From positions 1-64,000 of the forward strand of contig JAFZBN010000015.1 of the NCBI GenBank assembly GCA_017561715.1: a DNA stretch of 64,000 nucleotides, written 5' to 3'. Origin of the DNA: Clostridiales bacterium (lineage in GTDB: Bacteria; Bacillota; Clostridia; Saccharofermentanales; Saccharofermentanaceae). Below the pieces are notes generated by a model. That model searched no databases. It had not been told where the DNA came from and was given only the letters and a program-made list of their open reading frames with translations. The first letter of the stretch is position 1; each line of letters opens with the position of its first letter. A program made the position numbers and the translations under genes. Below are positions 10,615 to 18,008 of the stretch, one piece after another.

Positions 10615-11478
10615 TTAGTACGGATCACGGGTCGATGCGACAATAAGCGAAACGCCCAGGAAAACAGCGGTATAGAAGATGATTATGCACACTTCAAGCC
10701 AATAATTGATCGAATCGAAATTACCGTATGCCATGGTGCTGAACAGATTATTCAAAGCAAAATACTGCGTGGCACTGATCCATACGGAAGCGAACCCGTA
10801 GATAAAGTCCAAAATGCCGAAAACAAACAGCGAGCTCAACACGATCGCAAGAGCCGCAGCTCTGCGGATAAAAGCGATCATAAAGGCGAAAGAAGCGTAT
10901 ACGATCATGATACCCAGCATGAGCGTGCCATATTTCGCGAACTTATAGATATCCGTAGCATCAAAAGAATCACAGACCAGCGCGCTAAGTCCGAAAGCAA
11001 TACCATACGCGACAAATTCCACCAAAACCACAGTGATCATAATTGAAAGCCACTCGATCAGCACGATCATCCTGGGTTTCGCGTTTAACGAGAAATGATT
11101 TACATGGAAATGTGATTTATACTCAGCCGATATAAAAAGCGCGATGAAAATGCAATGGAGAAAGCAGATCAGATCGACACTCCAGGTCAAACGCATAACA
11201 CCGGTCAGATTGTCGATTTCACCGAGACTACTGAGATTTGTACTGAAGATCGCAACGGAAGCTGATGTTTCATCGTATTCAAGGTCTTCCGCTTCCGAAG
11301 ATTCGGTTGCTCCGGCCATCGCTTCTTCAACATACTCGATCCAGTGTCCGGGATTATCGGCGACCATTTTGATCTCTACCGCAGAAATAATAGCGCCAAG
11401 AAAAATGAGGATACAGATAACAATAAAAGACTTAGATCGCAAGATCCTGTAAAAATTCGCTTTCAGTTCTTTTATCAT
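10615..11478 (-). CDS. ABC-2 type membrane permease, no ATPase partner adjacent
   Basis: The 287-residue protein begins MIKELKANFYRILRSKSFIV, the cytoplasmic amphipathic start and first helix typical of ABC-2 permeases. A long extracytoplasmic acidic loop follows (about 38-85, rich in Glu, Ser and Ala), then five further hydrophobic segments to the C-terminus. Such permeases usually export small molecules, peptides or lipids together with a separate ATPase, but no ATPase gene adjoins it here. A GGAGG ribosome site precedes the start and a TATAAT-like element lies at 11504-11509. The substrate is unknown; the family assignment rests on topology and N-terminal pattern, so it is moderately secure. 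Confidence 0.7.
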   Translation of the reverse strand: MIKELKANFYRILRSKSFIVICILIFLGAIISAVEIKMVADNPGHWIEYVEEAMAGATESSEAEDLEYDETSASVAIFSTNLSSLGEIDNLTGVMRLTWSVDLICFLHCIFIALFISAEYKSHFHVNHFSLNAKPRMIVLIEWLSIMITVVLVEFVAYGIAFGLSALVCDSFDATDIYKFAKYGTLMLGIMIVYASFAFMIAFIRRAAALAIVLSSLFVFGILDFIYGFASVWISATQYFALNNLFSTMAYGNFDSINYWLEVCIIIFYTAVFLGVSLIVASTRDPY

Positions 11479-11550
11479 AACCCGAACTACCTCCTACCAA
11501 GACATTATAACTATAAAGTCAAGCAAATGTACTAAGAAAATATAAAGAAA

Positions 11551-11577
11551 AAGGAGCCGCCCTTTTGGCAACTCCTT
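11551..11577 (-). terminator. intrinsic terminator of the 88-residue protein gene
   Basis: On the minus strand an 11-bp stem (AAGGAGUUGCC with GGCGGCUCCUU, two G-U pairs) and a five-base loop are followed by TTTTTCTTT. It lies 55 bases past the stop codon of the gene at 11633. Confidence 0.85.
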
Positions 11578-11632
11578 CTGAAACGCTGATTGGTGAGCAG
11601 GATCAGAAGATCCTACCGATGTTCATCGAAGA

Positions 11633-11899
11633 TCAGCCGATGTTCTCAACATCTTCAACTGTTCCGAAAAGATTCAGTCTGAAAAGCAGAGCTTCATCTT
11701 CCTGGTTGGAGCAGTAGATCTTCGCGCTTACAAGCTTACCGCCTTCGATGAGTTTCATCAGACCTGTGATCTGGCTCAGCTTGCTCTTGAGATTGAACTT
11801 GTCACCCTCATCGGTAATAAGCATTACATCGCCGGAACAGGAATCCAATGCCTGCATAAACTGGTGAACATCTACGTTGCTCATGTTAAAAGCCTTCAT
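11633..11899 (-). CDS. small conserved-looking cytoplasmic protein, unknown function
   Basis: This 88-residue protein (MKAFNMSNVDVHQFMQALDS at the start, then LITDEGDKFNLKSKLSQITG and a LLFRLNLFG segment near the end) resembles a family of short clostridial proteins sometimes annotated misleadingly as polyA polymerase. I know of no established function. It is predicted to be a compact alpha/beta domain without membrane segments. It is monocistronic, with a near-consensus promoter at 11975-12003, a very strong AAAGGAGGT ribosome site eight bases or so before the start, and its own terminator at 11551-11577. This points to high, independent expression. Confidence 0.8.
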   Translation of the reverse strand: MKAFNMSNVDVHQFMQALDSCSGDVMLITDEGDKFNLKSKLSQITGLMKLIEGGKLVSAKIYCSNQEDEALLFRLNLFGTVEDVENIG

Positions 11900-11974
11900 G
11901 GTGACTACCTCCTTTAAGTAAATGAGTTATTTCCTTCTTTTCTTTCACAAGGTCTTTCCTAACCTTGCAAACAC

Positions 11975-12003
11975 ATTATAACTTTCGCCCCATTGGGAGT
12001 CAA
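11975..12003 (-). promoter_or_regulatory. sigma-A type promoter of the 88-residue protein gene
   Basis: On the minus strand TTGACT and TATAAT are separated by exactly 17 bases. The predicted start of transcription is near 11968, giving a leader of about 70 bases. Confidence 0.85.
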
Positions 12004-12021
12004 CGACTTATTTGTAGAGTT

Positions 12022-12075
12022 TGCACATGACGTAACGTTTTTATTTATGCACGTTGCACATACTCTAATTGTGCA
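12022..12075. repeat. cluster of TGCACA/TGTGCA elements upstream of the small-protein promoter
   Basis: TGCACA occurs at 12022-12027 and 12055-12060, a partial TGCAC at 12048-12052, and the inverse TGTGCA at 12070-12075. The last two full copies form an inverted repeat with a nine-base spacer. The cluster sits between the folA stop and the -35 box at 11998-12003, where an activator or repressor could bind. Function is not established. Confidence 0.4.
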
Positions 12076-12090
12076 TATTCACACACGCTT

Positions 12091-12597
12091 TCAGGCCTTG
12101 ATCCTTGTATACGTCCAGATAGCAAAGCTTACGCCCTTTACCGAATTCACGGTGGCTTCGCGGCTCAGAAGCTTCCACTCTTTGAGGTTATCAAGATTCG
12201 GGAAAAACGCGTCTGCCTTGAAAGACTTATGTATCTTAGATATGACACATGTGTCGCAATATGGCAAGAATTGTTCATAGATCTGCGCGCCGCCGATGAT
12301 AAAGAAGGTCTCTTCCGGATCTTTCTTCGTATATTCGAGCACCTCTTCTATCGAATGCATGACGATCGCGCCTTCAACAGCCAGATCGGGATTTCTGGAA
12401 AGGATGATATTCGGGCGCCCCGGAAGGAGCTTTCCGCCCGGAAAAGTCTCAAGCGTCTTTCTTCCGTAAATAACGGGATGACCGAGTGTTTTCACTTTGA
12501 AGTTCTGCTTCTGGTCTTCGGGAAGGCTGATGAGTAATTCTCCTTTATTCCCGATCCCCCAGTTTTCGTCTACAGCAACAATCGCACAGATACTCAT
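12091..12597 (-). CDS. folA: dihydrofolate reductase
   Basis: It reduces dihydrofolate to tetrahydrofolate with NADPH in the cytoplasm and is the target of trimethoprim-type antifolates. The 168 residues match the family. Visible motifs are CAIVAVDENWGIGNKGEL at the start, LPEDQKQNF with the catalytic acid in the expected place, the NADPH-binding VIYGRKTLETFPGGKLLPGR, and IIGGAQIYEQFLPYCD. The start codon is preceded by AGGTGG. thyA, its frequent neighbour, is not adjacent. It is followed by the TGCACA cluster rather than an obvious terminator. Confidence 0.96.
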   Translation of the reverse strand: MSICAIVAVDENWGIGNKGELLISLPEDQKQNFKVKTLGHPVIYGRKTLETFPGGKLLPGRPNIILSRNPDLAVEGAIVMHSIEEVLEYTKKDPEETFFIIGGAQIYEQFLPYCDTCVISKIHKSFKADAFFPNLDNLKEWKLLSREATVNSVKGVSFAIWTYTRIKA

Positions 12598-12686
12598 TTC
12601 GTGACCACCTACTTCTTCCTTACTTCGCGAAAAGCACTTCTCACCGACACTTCAAGTATAGCATAACAGGAGATCGATCAAAGAAA

Positions 12687-12716
12687 AAGGAGCCGCGTCC
12701 GAAGACACGGCTCCTT
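12687..12716 (-). terminator. intrinsic terminator of the xylanase gene
   Basis: On the minus strand a 13-bp stem with a UUCG tetraloop is followed by TTTTTCTTT. It begins 22 bases after the xylanase stop and separates it from folA. Confidence 0.92.
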
Positions 12717-12738
12717 GAAAAGACTTTTTCGATCGGTA

Positions 12739-14886
12739 TTATCCGATAACCTCGATGTGTACTGCGTCAACGAAGAAATCATCAGTACAATCCTGTGTCT
12801 CCCAGTAAAGGATGAGAGAATCGAGATCAGCAGGTACTTCAACCTCACCGGTCGGCAGTACCCACTTGCTTGTTGTCAGATCGAGTTCGCCTTCAACAGG
12901 AACCCATTCACCGCTGGATGTATCAACCTCGATGATATGAGGCCACAGGTCAGCGATATCGGCACTAAAGGAAACCTGAGCAGCTGTAGACTTAACAGCG
13001 AAGGAAACCTTCAGCTTCTTGCCGAGGTAACGGGTAAGGTTAACAACATAACCGTCCCATGTCTCGGTAGCACCGGAAACAGAGAGGCACTTATTGCCTT
13101 CAAACGCACCGTCTTCAACAACCTTCAGAGTAGCGCCTGCACGAGCAGAACCATTGAAGTTGCCGTCCTCGAAGTTATCATCGAACGGATCGTCATCCTT
13201 CGGCGGTTCTACATAGTCAGAAGGCTTTTCGAGCTCGCCGCCCTTCTTCGCAAGAACAACACCATCAAATGCCGGCTTCTTGGAAAGATCGCCACGGAAA
13301 AGGACCGGTGTATCGGAAGAACGCCAGGAACCTGCGTCTGTGAGACCCCAGATCGTAACGCTCTCGATGTCATAACCTTCAGCTTTCGCCTTGAGGAGCT
13401 CGGAGAACAGGTTCTGGAAGTAAAGACCCTGCTCGTAATCCTGGTTAGCGGAACCCTTAACAGCGTTTACGTCAAGCTCGGTAACGTGGATCGTAACACC
13501 GAGTTCATCAGCATACTTCTTAAGAGCGCCGATATACTTTTCCATGGATACCGGGCTGGAGATGTGGGACTGCAGACCCATACCGTCAAGGTTACCTGCC
13601 TCAGCGATCGGCTTAAGGACCTCAATGATCTTGTTCTGCTTACCGCTTTCATACTCATTGTAGTCGTTATAGAAGAGCTTGATGTCGTCGCCGGCATACT
13701 GTCTTGCATACTTGAAAGCATACTCGAGGAAGTCATCACCGATGGTCTTTGTCCAGTTGCTCTCACGCAGGTTGTTGCTGTCATCAACGCACTCGTTAGC
13801 TACGTCGAATGCATAGAACATACCCGGATAGTTTGTGTTTACGAATTCGAATACACCCTTGATGTAGTTCTCAAGACGCTTCAGCATGAGCTCACGGCTT
13901 GCGAGGTTTGCGGATGTATCGTAGTTCTCATAGAAGAACCAGTCCGGTGTCTGAGAGTGCCATACGAGAGTATGACCACGCATCTTAAGTCCGTTTTCCT
14001 TTGCGAAATCAAGGATCGTGATCGCCTTAGTAAAATCAAGAGCCGGGCTCTCGTTGTACTTAGCCGGATCAGCAAGAGTTGTCGCTGCGTCAAGAACATT
14101 CTCAGGCTTCATCTCGTTTTCACATGTGATGGAATTGAACTGATTAAGAAGCAGTGTTCTCGGCTCTTCTACCGGGCTTGTTACGAAAGAATCCGGAACG
14201 CAGCATCCGATATAGAAGTCATCCTTGTAAAGATCCTTCAAAGACTCATAAGAAGAGATATCTACCAGTTCAACAGCAGCAGCGTTCGCCGGATCAAAAT
14301 AATCACCTTCGATAGTTACATACATGTAGTCAACATAGATATCATCAGTTGTACCGGCCTCGATATAAACATAAACGTTTTCAGCCGTTTCCGGGATCGG
14401 AGTAGATCCTTCACCGACTACAAAAGAATCCTTGCAGCCGGAGACATGAATGATATTCTCATACTTTGTGCTTCCGAGCATGTCAAACTGCAGAGAAACG
14501 ATGACATGATCACTCGGAGACTTAACAGAAGTCTTGATATTGATGGTGTTTCCTGCCATGTTGCTGCACGGGAAATTTACACCATTCCAGTTTTCTGTAC
14601 GATTGGAAATGTGAAGTACTTTTCCATCCGCACCGTCGGCATCTTCAACATCTAGCTGAACTTCACCACGTGGTTCATATGTGATCACGTCGCTGCCAAA
14701 GTCTTCCATGATGCTCGGAACCGCGCTCTCCGTAGCCGTCGGTTCTGTTTCCGTTTCAGTTGCGCTTTCGGTAGCAACCTCTGATGTAGCAGACTCATCC
14801 TTGTCGGACTTTTGGCATGCTGTCAGAGCAACGGAAGAAAGCATCGCCAGCACCAAAAGCATGGCGCCGATCTTCTTCTTCAACAT
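12739..14886 (-). CDS. lipoprotein endo-1,4-beta-xylanase, GH10, with flanking CBM-like domains
   Basis: This 715-residue extracellular enzyme should hydrolyse internal xylan beta-1,4 bonds. A lipoprotein signal (MLKKKIGAMLLVLAM...ALTAC) gives lipid anchoring at Cys24. An acidic Ser/Thr/Glu linker precedes a beta-sandwich resembling CBM22/CBM4_9 (about 58-195). The GH10 barrel spans about 210-550, with GHTLVWHSQTPDWFF, the acid/base Glu385 in DVANE and the nucleophile Glu470 in VTELDV. A second CBM-like sandwich ends the protein (about 565-715). I chose ATG 14886 over the in-frame ATG at 14901 because the GGAGG ribosome site (14894-14898) lies within the longer version. It has its own promoter, two nearby palindromes and a terminator, so it is monocistronic and probably regulated by sugar availability. 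Confidence 0.95.
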   Translation of the reverse strand: MLKKKIGAMLLVLAMLSSVALTACQKSDKDESATSEVATESATETETEPTATESAVPSIMEDFGSDVITYEPRGEVQLDVEDADGADGKVLHISNRTENWNGVNFPCSNMAGNTINIKTSVKSPSDHVIVSLQFDMLGSTKYENIIHVSGCKDSFVVGEGSTPIPETAENVYVYIEAGTTDDIYVDYMYVTIEGDYFDPANAAAVELVDISSYESLKDLYKDDFYIGCCVPDSFVTSPVEEPRTLLLNQFNSITCENEMKPENVLDAATTLADPAKYNESPALDFTKAITILDFAKENGLKMRGHTLVWHSQTPDWFFYENYDTSANLASRELMLKRLENYIKGVFEFVNTNYPGMFYAFDVANECVDDSNNLRESNWTKTIGDDFLEYAFKYARQYAGDDIKLFYNDYNEYESGKQNKIIEVLKPIAEAGNLDGMGLQSHISSPVSMEKYIGALKKYADELGVTIHVTELDVNAVKGSANQDYEQGLYFQNLFSELLKAKAEGYDIESVTIWGLTDAGSWRSSDTPVLFRGDLSKKPAFDGVVLAKKGGELEKPSDYVEPPKDDDPFDDNFEDGNFNGSARAGATLKVVEDGAFEGNKCLSVSGATETWDGYVVNLTRYLGKKLKVSFAVKSTAAQVSFSADIADLWPHIIEVDTSSGEWVPVEGELDLTTSKWVLPTGEVEVPADLDSLILYWETQDCTDDFFVDAVHIEVIG

Positions 14887-14909
14887 AAAATATTCCTCCA
14901 TTTACCTAG

Positions 14910-14926
14910 CCGGGGATGATCCCCGG
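14910..14926. repeat. CCGGGGAT-g-ATCCCCGG palindrome in the xylanase leader
   Basis: A perfect 8-bp inverted repeat around one base lies between the predicted transcription start (about 14938) and the ribosome site (14894-14898). It could be an operator or form a hairpin in the mRNA close to the ribosome site. Confidence 0.55.
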
Positions 14927-14944
14927 GTAATTAATTACTATCCC

Positions 14945-14973
14945 ATATTATCCGAAAGAAAAAAGAACTTCAA
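14945..14973 (-). promoter_or_regulatory. promoter of the xylanase gene
   Basis: On the minus strand TTGAAG and TAATAT are separated by 17 bases; predicted transcription starts near 14938. Confidence 0.75.
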
Positions 14974-14982
14974 TGATTTTGC

Positions 14983-14996
14983 CGAAATCGATTTCG
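14983..14996. promoter_or_regulatory. palindromic operator candidate CGAAATCGATTTCG
   Basis: A perfect 14-bp palindrome lies ten bases upstream of the -35 box of the xylanase promoter, a usual place for an activator, although a LacI-type repressor could also bind there. No adjacent regulator gene was seen. Confidence 0.5.
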
Positions 14997-15017
14997 AAAC
15001 TTTATGAATAACAAAAA

Positions 15018-15057
15018 AGAGGCTGCCCCAATTCTGTGAAAGAATGTGACAACCTCT
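15018..15057 (-). terminator. intrinsic terminator downstream of the 176-residue membrane protein gene
   Basis: On the minus strand AGAGGTTGTC pairs with GGCAGCCTCT around a small internal stem, followed by TTTTTTGTT. It lies 24 bases after the stop codon at 15081. Confidence 0.85.
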
Positions 15058-15080
15058 GATTTTCCTTACTATTGCGGTGA

Positions 15081-15611
15081 TTACAAAGTCCCGAGAAGAC
15101 CAAGCACCATGTCTGCTAAGTTTCCGGAATCTCCGCCATAACCGTTTCCTACATATATGGCGTTTTCAAGACAAGATGGATTCAGATCCCACGAACCGAA
15201 ATTCTTATCAAAGACAAAGTATGTTTTCCCTGTCGAACCGTCTAACCTCTTAAGTTCCACGGTAACGATGTACGTATCATCTCTTCTGGTAACATCATCT
15301 ATATCAAAAATGACGCCCATCAAAAGTGCCTGCCGCGCAAGTTCTTCATCTTCAAATTTTTCTTTGCCCAGAAAGTTGCAAAGACTGATCGGTGAAAGTC
15401 CGATCTCAAGATCAGATTCATCCGGCTTGTAGGTCGACCATGTACTGCCGTTATGATTGATCGCTCCGCAGGACTCCAGACAGTACTCTACTCTCTTTTT
15501 CACCTGAGCTTTGTCACTGCCCGGTCCGTAAGATGTAAACCAGCCATACCCGAGAATGCCCAGAACAATGACACCGATGATGATCAACGCAATAATGTAA
15601 CTCTTTTTCAT
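15081..15611 (-). CDS. single-pass membrane-anchored hypothetical protein
   Basis: The 176-residue protein has an uncleaved N-terminal membrane anchor (MKKSYIIALIIIGVIVLGIL, about 4-26) and an extracytoplasmic domain of about 150 residues. Two cysteines (CLESC, near 44-48) and two more at about 79 and 147 could form disulphides. The tail is Gly-rich (GNGYGGDSGN). I recognise no family. It follows the MscS gene by 73 bases on the same strand and ends at its own terminator. Confidence 0.65.
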   Translation of the reverse strand: MKKSYIIALIIIGVIVLGILGYGWFTSYGPGSDKAQVKKRVEYCLESCGAINHNGSTWSTYKPDESDLEIGLSPISLCNFLGKEKFEDEELARQALLMGVIFDIDDVTRRDDTYIVTVELKRLDGSTGKTYFVFDKNFGSWDLNPSCLENAIYVGNGYGGDSGNLADMVLGLLGTL

Positions 15612-15684
15612 TTCTCCTATTACTCCGAAAATTAAAATTCAGTTTCCTCGATGATTTTCAAATAAAAGCAAATTTTGGACAGTC

Positions 15685-16458
15685 TCACTTATCCAGGTGC
15701 ACATCCATTTGCGGGAACGGAATAATGATCTCATTCTTTTGGAGCGTCTCGTCAACATACTTGAGCGCTCTTCTTCTGATGGTCGCGCGGTTTGACGGGG
15801 CAACATTCAGACGAATACGGTACAGTATGCAGGAATCCTTATAATCCTGAATTCCGAGGAATTCGGCTTTTCGAACTTCTTTCCAGGAAGAGATCTCTTT
15901 AACGATGTCTCCGAATACGCTTTTGATCTTATCTCTCGACTCACTGTAAGACAGAGGAATATCGATCGGCAGCACATCCGTATATCGATAGACCTTATCG
16001 ATATTTCGGTTGCAGATATGCATCTCATATCCTTCTTCACCGTTTATGATGTGTGTTGATTTCAGGGACATTCCCTCAACCCGACCTGAATAATTGTCGA
16101 TCTTGATGATATCGCCGATACGGAAAAAGCTCTCGCTTATGATATTGACGCCCATGATAATGTCCTTCAACGCGTCCTGAAGCGCAAGACCGACGATAAC
16201 ACTGGCGATTCCGAGACCCGCAATCGCGCTGGAAACATTGATGCCGTTGATCTGAAGGATCACAAGAACACAAAGGATGATCAGGAAATATCGGATAACA
16301 TTGACCAGAATGGAAACGATTCCGTTCTTTCGGTCGTTCTTATCAAACACTTTGTTGATAAAGCGACGAAGTGTGATCCAAACGATCAAAGCGACTATCA
16401 CGGTAGCCAGACAAAGATATGGTTTAGGAGATATGAGCCAGTTAATTATCTCTTCCAT
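15685..16458 (-). CDS. MscS-family mechanosensitive channel
   Basis: This 257-residue inner-membrane channel should open under membrane tension and release solutes on osmotic downshift. Three hydrophobic segments fill residues about 14-30, 45-66 and 72-100. The pore helix GLGIASVIVGLALQDALKD is followed by the family signature FFRIGDIIKIDNYSGRVEGM of the beta domain and an alpha/beta C-terminal domain to residue 257. The length fits the short MscS/YkuT type. It lies downstream of the tRNA-Pro terminator and upstream of the 176-residue membrane protein. Confidence in the family is high. Confidence 0.92.
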   Translation of the reverse strand: MEEIINWLISPKPYLCLATVIVALIVWITLRRFINKVFDKNDRKNGIVSILVNVIRYFLIILCVLVILQINGINVSSAIAGLGIASVIVGLALQDALKDIIMGVNIISESFFRIGDIIKIDNYSGRVEGMSLKSTHIINGEEGYEMHICNRNIDKVYRYTDVLPIDIPLSYSESRDKIKSVFGDIVKEISSWKEVRKAEFLGIQDYKDSCILYRIRLNVAPSNRATIRRRALKYVDETLQKNEIIIPFPQMDVHLDK

Positions 16459-16518
16459 GTTTGTTCTCCATTCAAAAACAGATATTTAGATTATACGTTA
16501 AATCCGGATAAAGAAAAA

Positions 16519-16547
16519 GCGCTCGATGCCTTTTAAGCATCAAGCGC
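16519..16547 (-). terminator. terminator of tRNA-Pro
   Basis: On the minus strand GCGCTTGATGC pairs with GCATCGAGCGC around a seven-base loop, followed by TTTTTCTTT. It lies seven bases after the encoded CCA end. Confidence 0.92.
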
Positions 16548-16554
16548 AGTCGTC

Positions 16555-16630
16555 TGGTCGGAGTGGCGAGACTCGAACTCGCGGCCTCTTGCTCCCGAAG
16601 CAAGCACTCTACCACCTGAGCCACACCCCG
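16555..16630 (-). tRNA. tRNA-Pro, anticodon CGG
   Basis: The minus strand folds as a standard cloverleaf of 76 bases including an encoded CCA end. The acceptor stem CGGGGTG pairs with CACTCCG, the anticodon stem CTTGC with GCAAG around loop TTCGGGA (anticodon CGG, reading CCG), and the T arm GCGAG/CTCGC holds TTCGAGT. The discriminator base is A, as expected for proline. Confidence 0.97.
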
Positions 16631-16643
16631 TCGCGACTTATAA

Positions 16644-16672
16644 ATGATAATTCTTAATCGCGTTCTTGTCAA
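16644..16672 (-). promoter_or_regulatory. promoter of tRNA-Pro
   Basis: On the minus strand TTGACA and TATCAT are separated by exactly 17 bases; the -10 box ends 13 bases upstream of the mature tRNA. Confidence 0.88.
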
Positions 16673-16725
16673 CAAAAAATACTATGAAAAATGGGAGTAT
16701 TTTGCGTTTTCGTAAAGAATTCATT

Positions 16726-16753
16726 TGCTTTTAATTGATAAAGATTATATTAT
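16726..16753 (+). promoter_or_regulatory. possible promoter of the 365-residue lipoprotein gene
   Basis: TTGCTT and TATTAT are separated by 16 bases in an A+T-rich stretch 45 bases upstream of the lipoprotein start. Other -10 like hexamers occur nearby, so the exact pair is uncertain. Confidence 0.45.
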
Positions 16754-16797
16754 TTTCCATATAGTCCAATAAAATACACAAGAATCGAGGGGGATGT

Positions 16798-17895
16798 ATG
16801 AAAAAAAGACTTATCAGTTTAGCATCTGTAATGCTGACTTTTTCTCTTCTTCTGACATCATGCACGAGCAAATCTTCCAAGAAGAAGGATAAGGACAGCG
16901 ATTCCGATGTCGATGAAGAGATCGTAGAAGTTTTCGAAGGATACGAAAAGCAGCTGAAAAAATTATCTGTTTCCAAGATCGCGGATATCGCTCCGGACAC
17001 AAGCCTTCAGGATCTGGATCTTTCCGGAGACGAGGAAGATATCGTTAAGGCACTGGTAAAGAAAGCTTCGTTCGAAGTTGAAGAGACCGAGATCAAGGAG
17101 AAGAAAAAGACAAGCACCTGCACAGCGAAAGTAAAGGTCAATTATGTCGATCTTGAGAAAATTCTCGACAATTTTGACGGCGAGGCAGATGCGGAAAGCA
17201 TCATCGAGGCGATCGAAAAAGCAAAAACTGCTAAAAAGAGTGTAAAGATTTCTCTTGAGAGTGATGATGGCGAGTGGAAGATCGTTGACGATTCCGCGAT
17301 CTGTGATCTTCTCTTTAACGGATTAGAGGATCTTGAATACTATCTGGATCCGATCGATCCGACAACTACAACTGAGGAACCGACAACAACCACTACCGAA
17401 GAGCCTACGACAACGACGACAGAACAACCGACCACTACGACTGAGCCGGATTCTTCCACAACTCCTGTTACCGCAGGCGTACATCAGGTACTCGTCGGAG
17501 ACGACCTTGACAAAGTCCTGAAGGATTTTGGTTTCACGGTTGAAGAGGAGTCATTCGATAACGAGATTATGCGCATATATGAGTATGATGAAGATTTCGT
17601 TTTCTACTACTATGAAAGTCCGGATTCTTCAGCCATTCAGGAAGATTATGATGAATATGTTCAGGAGTTCAGAAATATGAAGCCGGACTGTGAAGAATTC
17701 ACCGAGAGCACATATAAAGATACTCTGAATATGTTCATGTCGAATGTAAAGACAGAGGATAATCATTCCTATGATTTCTATCTTTATCACGATCAATCCG
17801 TTGTTCTTATCGCGGGAATCGATGTCTATCCGAACGCTGATCCGTCTTATACATATTACGACCTTATCCAGCAAGTTGGACTTTGGGAGTATTGA
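16798..17895 (+). CDS. lipoprotein with Thr/Glu/Pro linker, unknown function
   Basis: The 365-residue protein has a lipoprotein signal peptide (MKKRLISLASVMLTFSLLLT with SC at the cleavage site). A Lys/Ser/Asp-rich linker precedes a helical domain (about 40-185) with repeated acidic and lysine-rich segments that resembles small lipoprotein stalk domains such as DUF4878-like folds; this is a weak impression. A repetitive linker (TTTTEEPTTTT units, about 187-222) leads to a C-terminal alpha/beta domain of about 135 residues rich in Tyr and Asp. The GAGGGGG ribosome site fixes the start at 16798. Flanking genes are on the opposite strand, so it is monocistronic. Surface exposure is certain from the signal; the role is unknown. 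Confidence 0.8.
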   Translation: MKKRLISLASVMLTFSLLLTSCTSKSSKKKDKDSDSDVDEEIVEVFEGYEKQLKKLSVSKIADIAPDTSLQDLDLSGDEEDIVKALVKKASFEVEETEIKEKKKTSTCTAKVKVNYVDLEKILDNFDGEADAESIIEAIEKAKTAKKSVKISLESDDGEWKIVDDSAICDLLFNGLEDLEYYLDPIDPTTTTEEPTTTTTEEPTTTTTEQPTTTTEPDSSTTPVTAGVHQVLVGDDLDKVLKDFGFTVEEESFDNEIMRIYEYDEDFVFYYYESPDSSAIQEDYDEYVQEFRNMKPDCEEFTESTYKDTLNMFMSNVKTEDNHSYDFYLYHDQSVVLIAGIDVYPNADPSYTYYDLIQQVGLWEY

Positions 17896-17940
17896 CACGG
17901 CGCTTAATATTTCTCGGATCTGAATAACAGAAGATAACAA

Positions 17941-17976
17941 AAGAAGGTTTCTTGCGGTAACACAAGAAACCTTCTT
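17941..17976. terminator. bidirectional terminator between lipoprotein gene and thrS
   Basis: AAGAAGGTTTCTTG and its exact complement form a perfect 14-bp stem around eight bases, followed by T runs on both strands. It serves the convergent genes ending at 17895 and 18009. Confidence 0.93.
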
Positions 17977-18008
17977 TTTAGTTCTTTTCAATCGGAATGA
18001 AAGCTCTG

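Noticed and set aside
12715..14655. 646-codon open frame on plus, opposite the xylanase
   Set aside because: No ribosome site or recognisable motif; the GH10 gene on minus has catalytic motifs, signal peptide, promoter and terminator.
17629..17991. 120-codon frame on minus opposite the lipoprotein gene
   Set aside because: Shadow that also runs through the bidirectional terminator.
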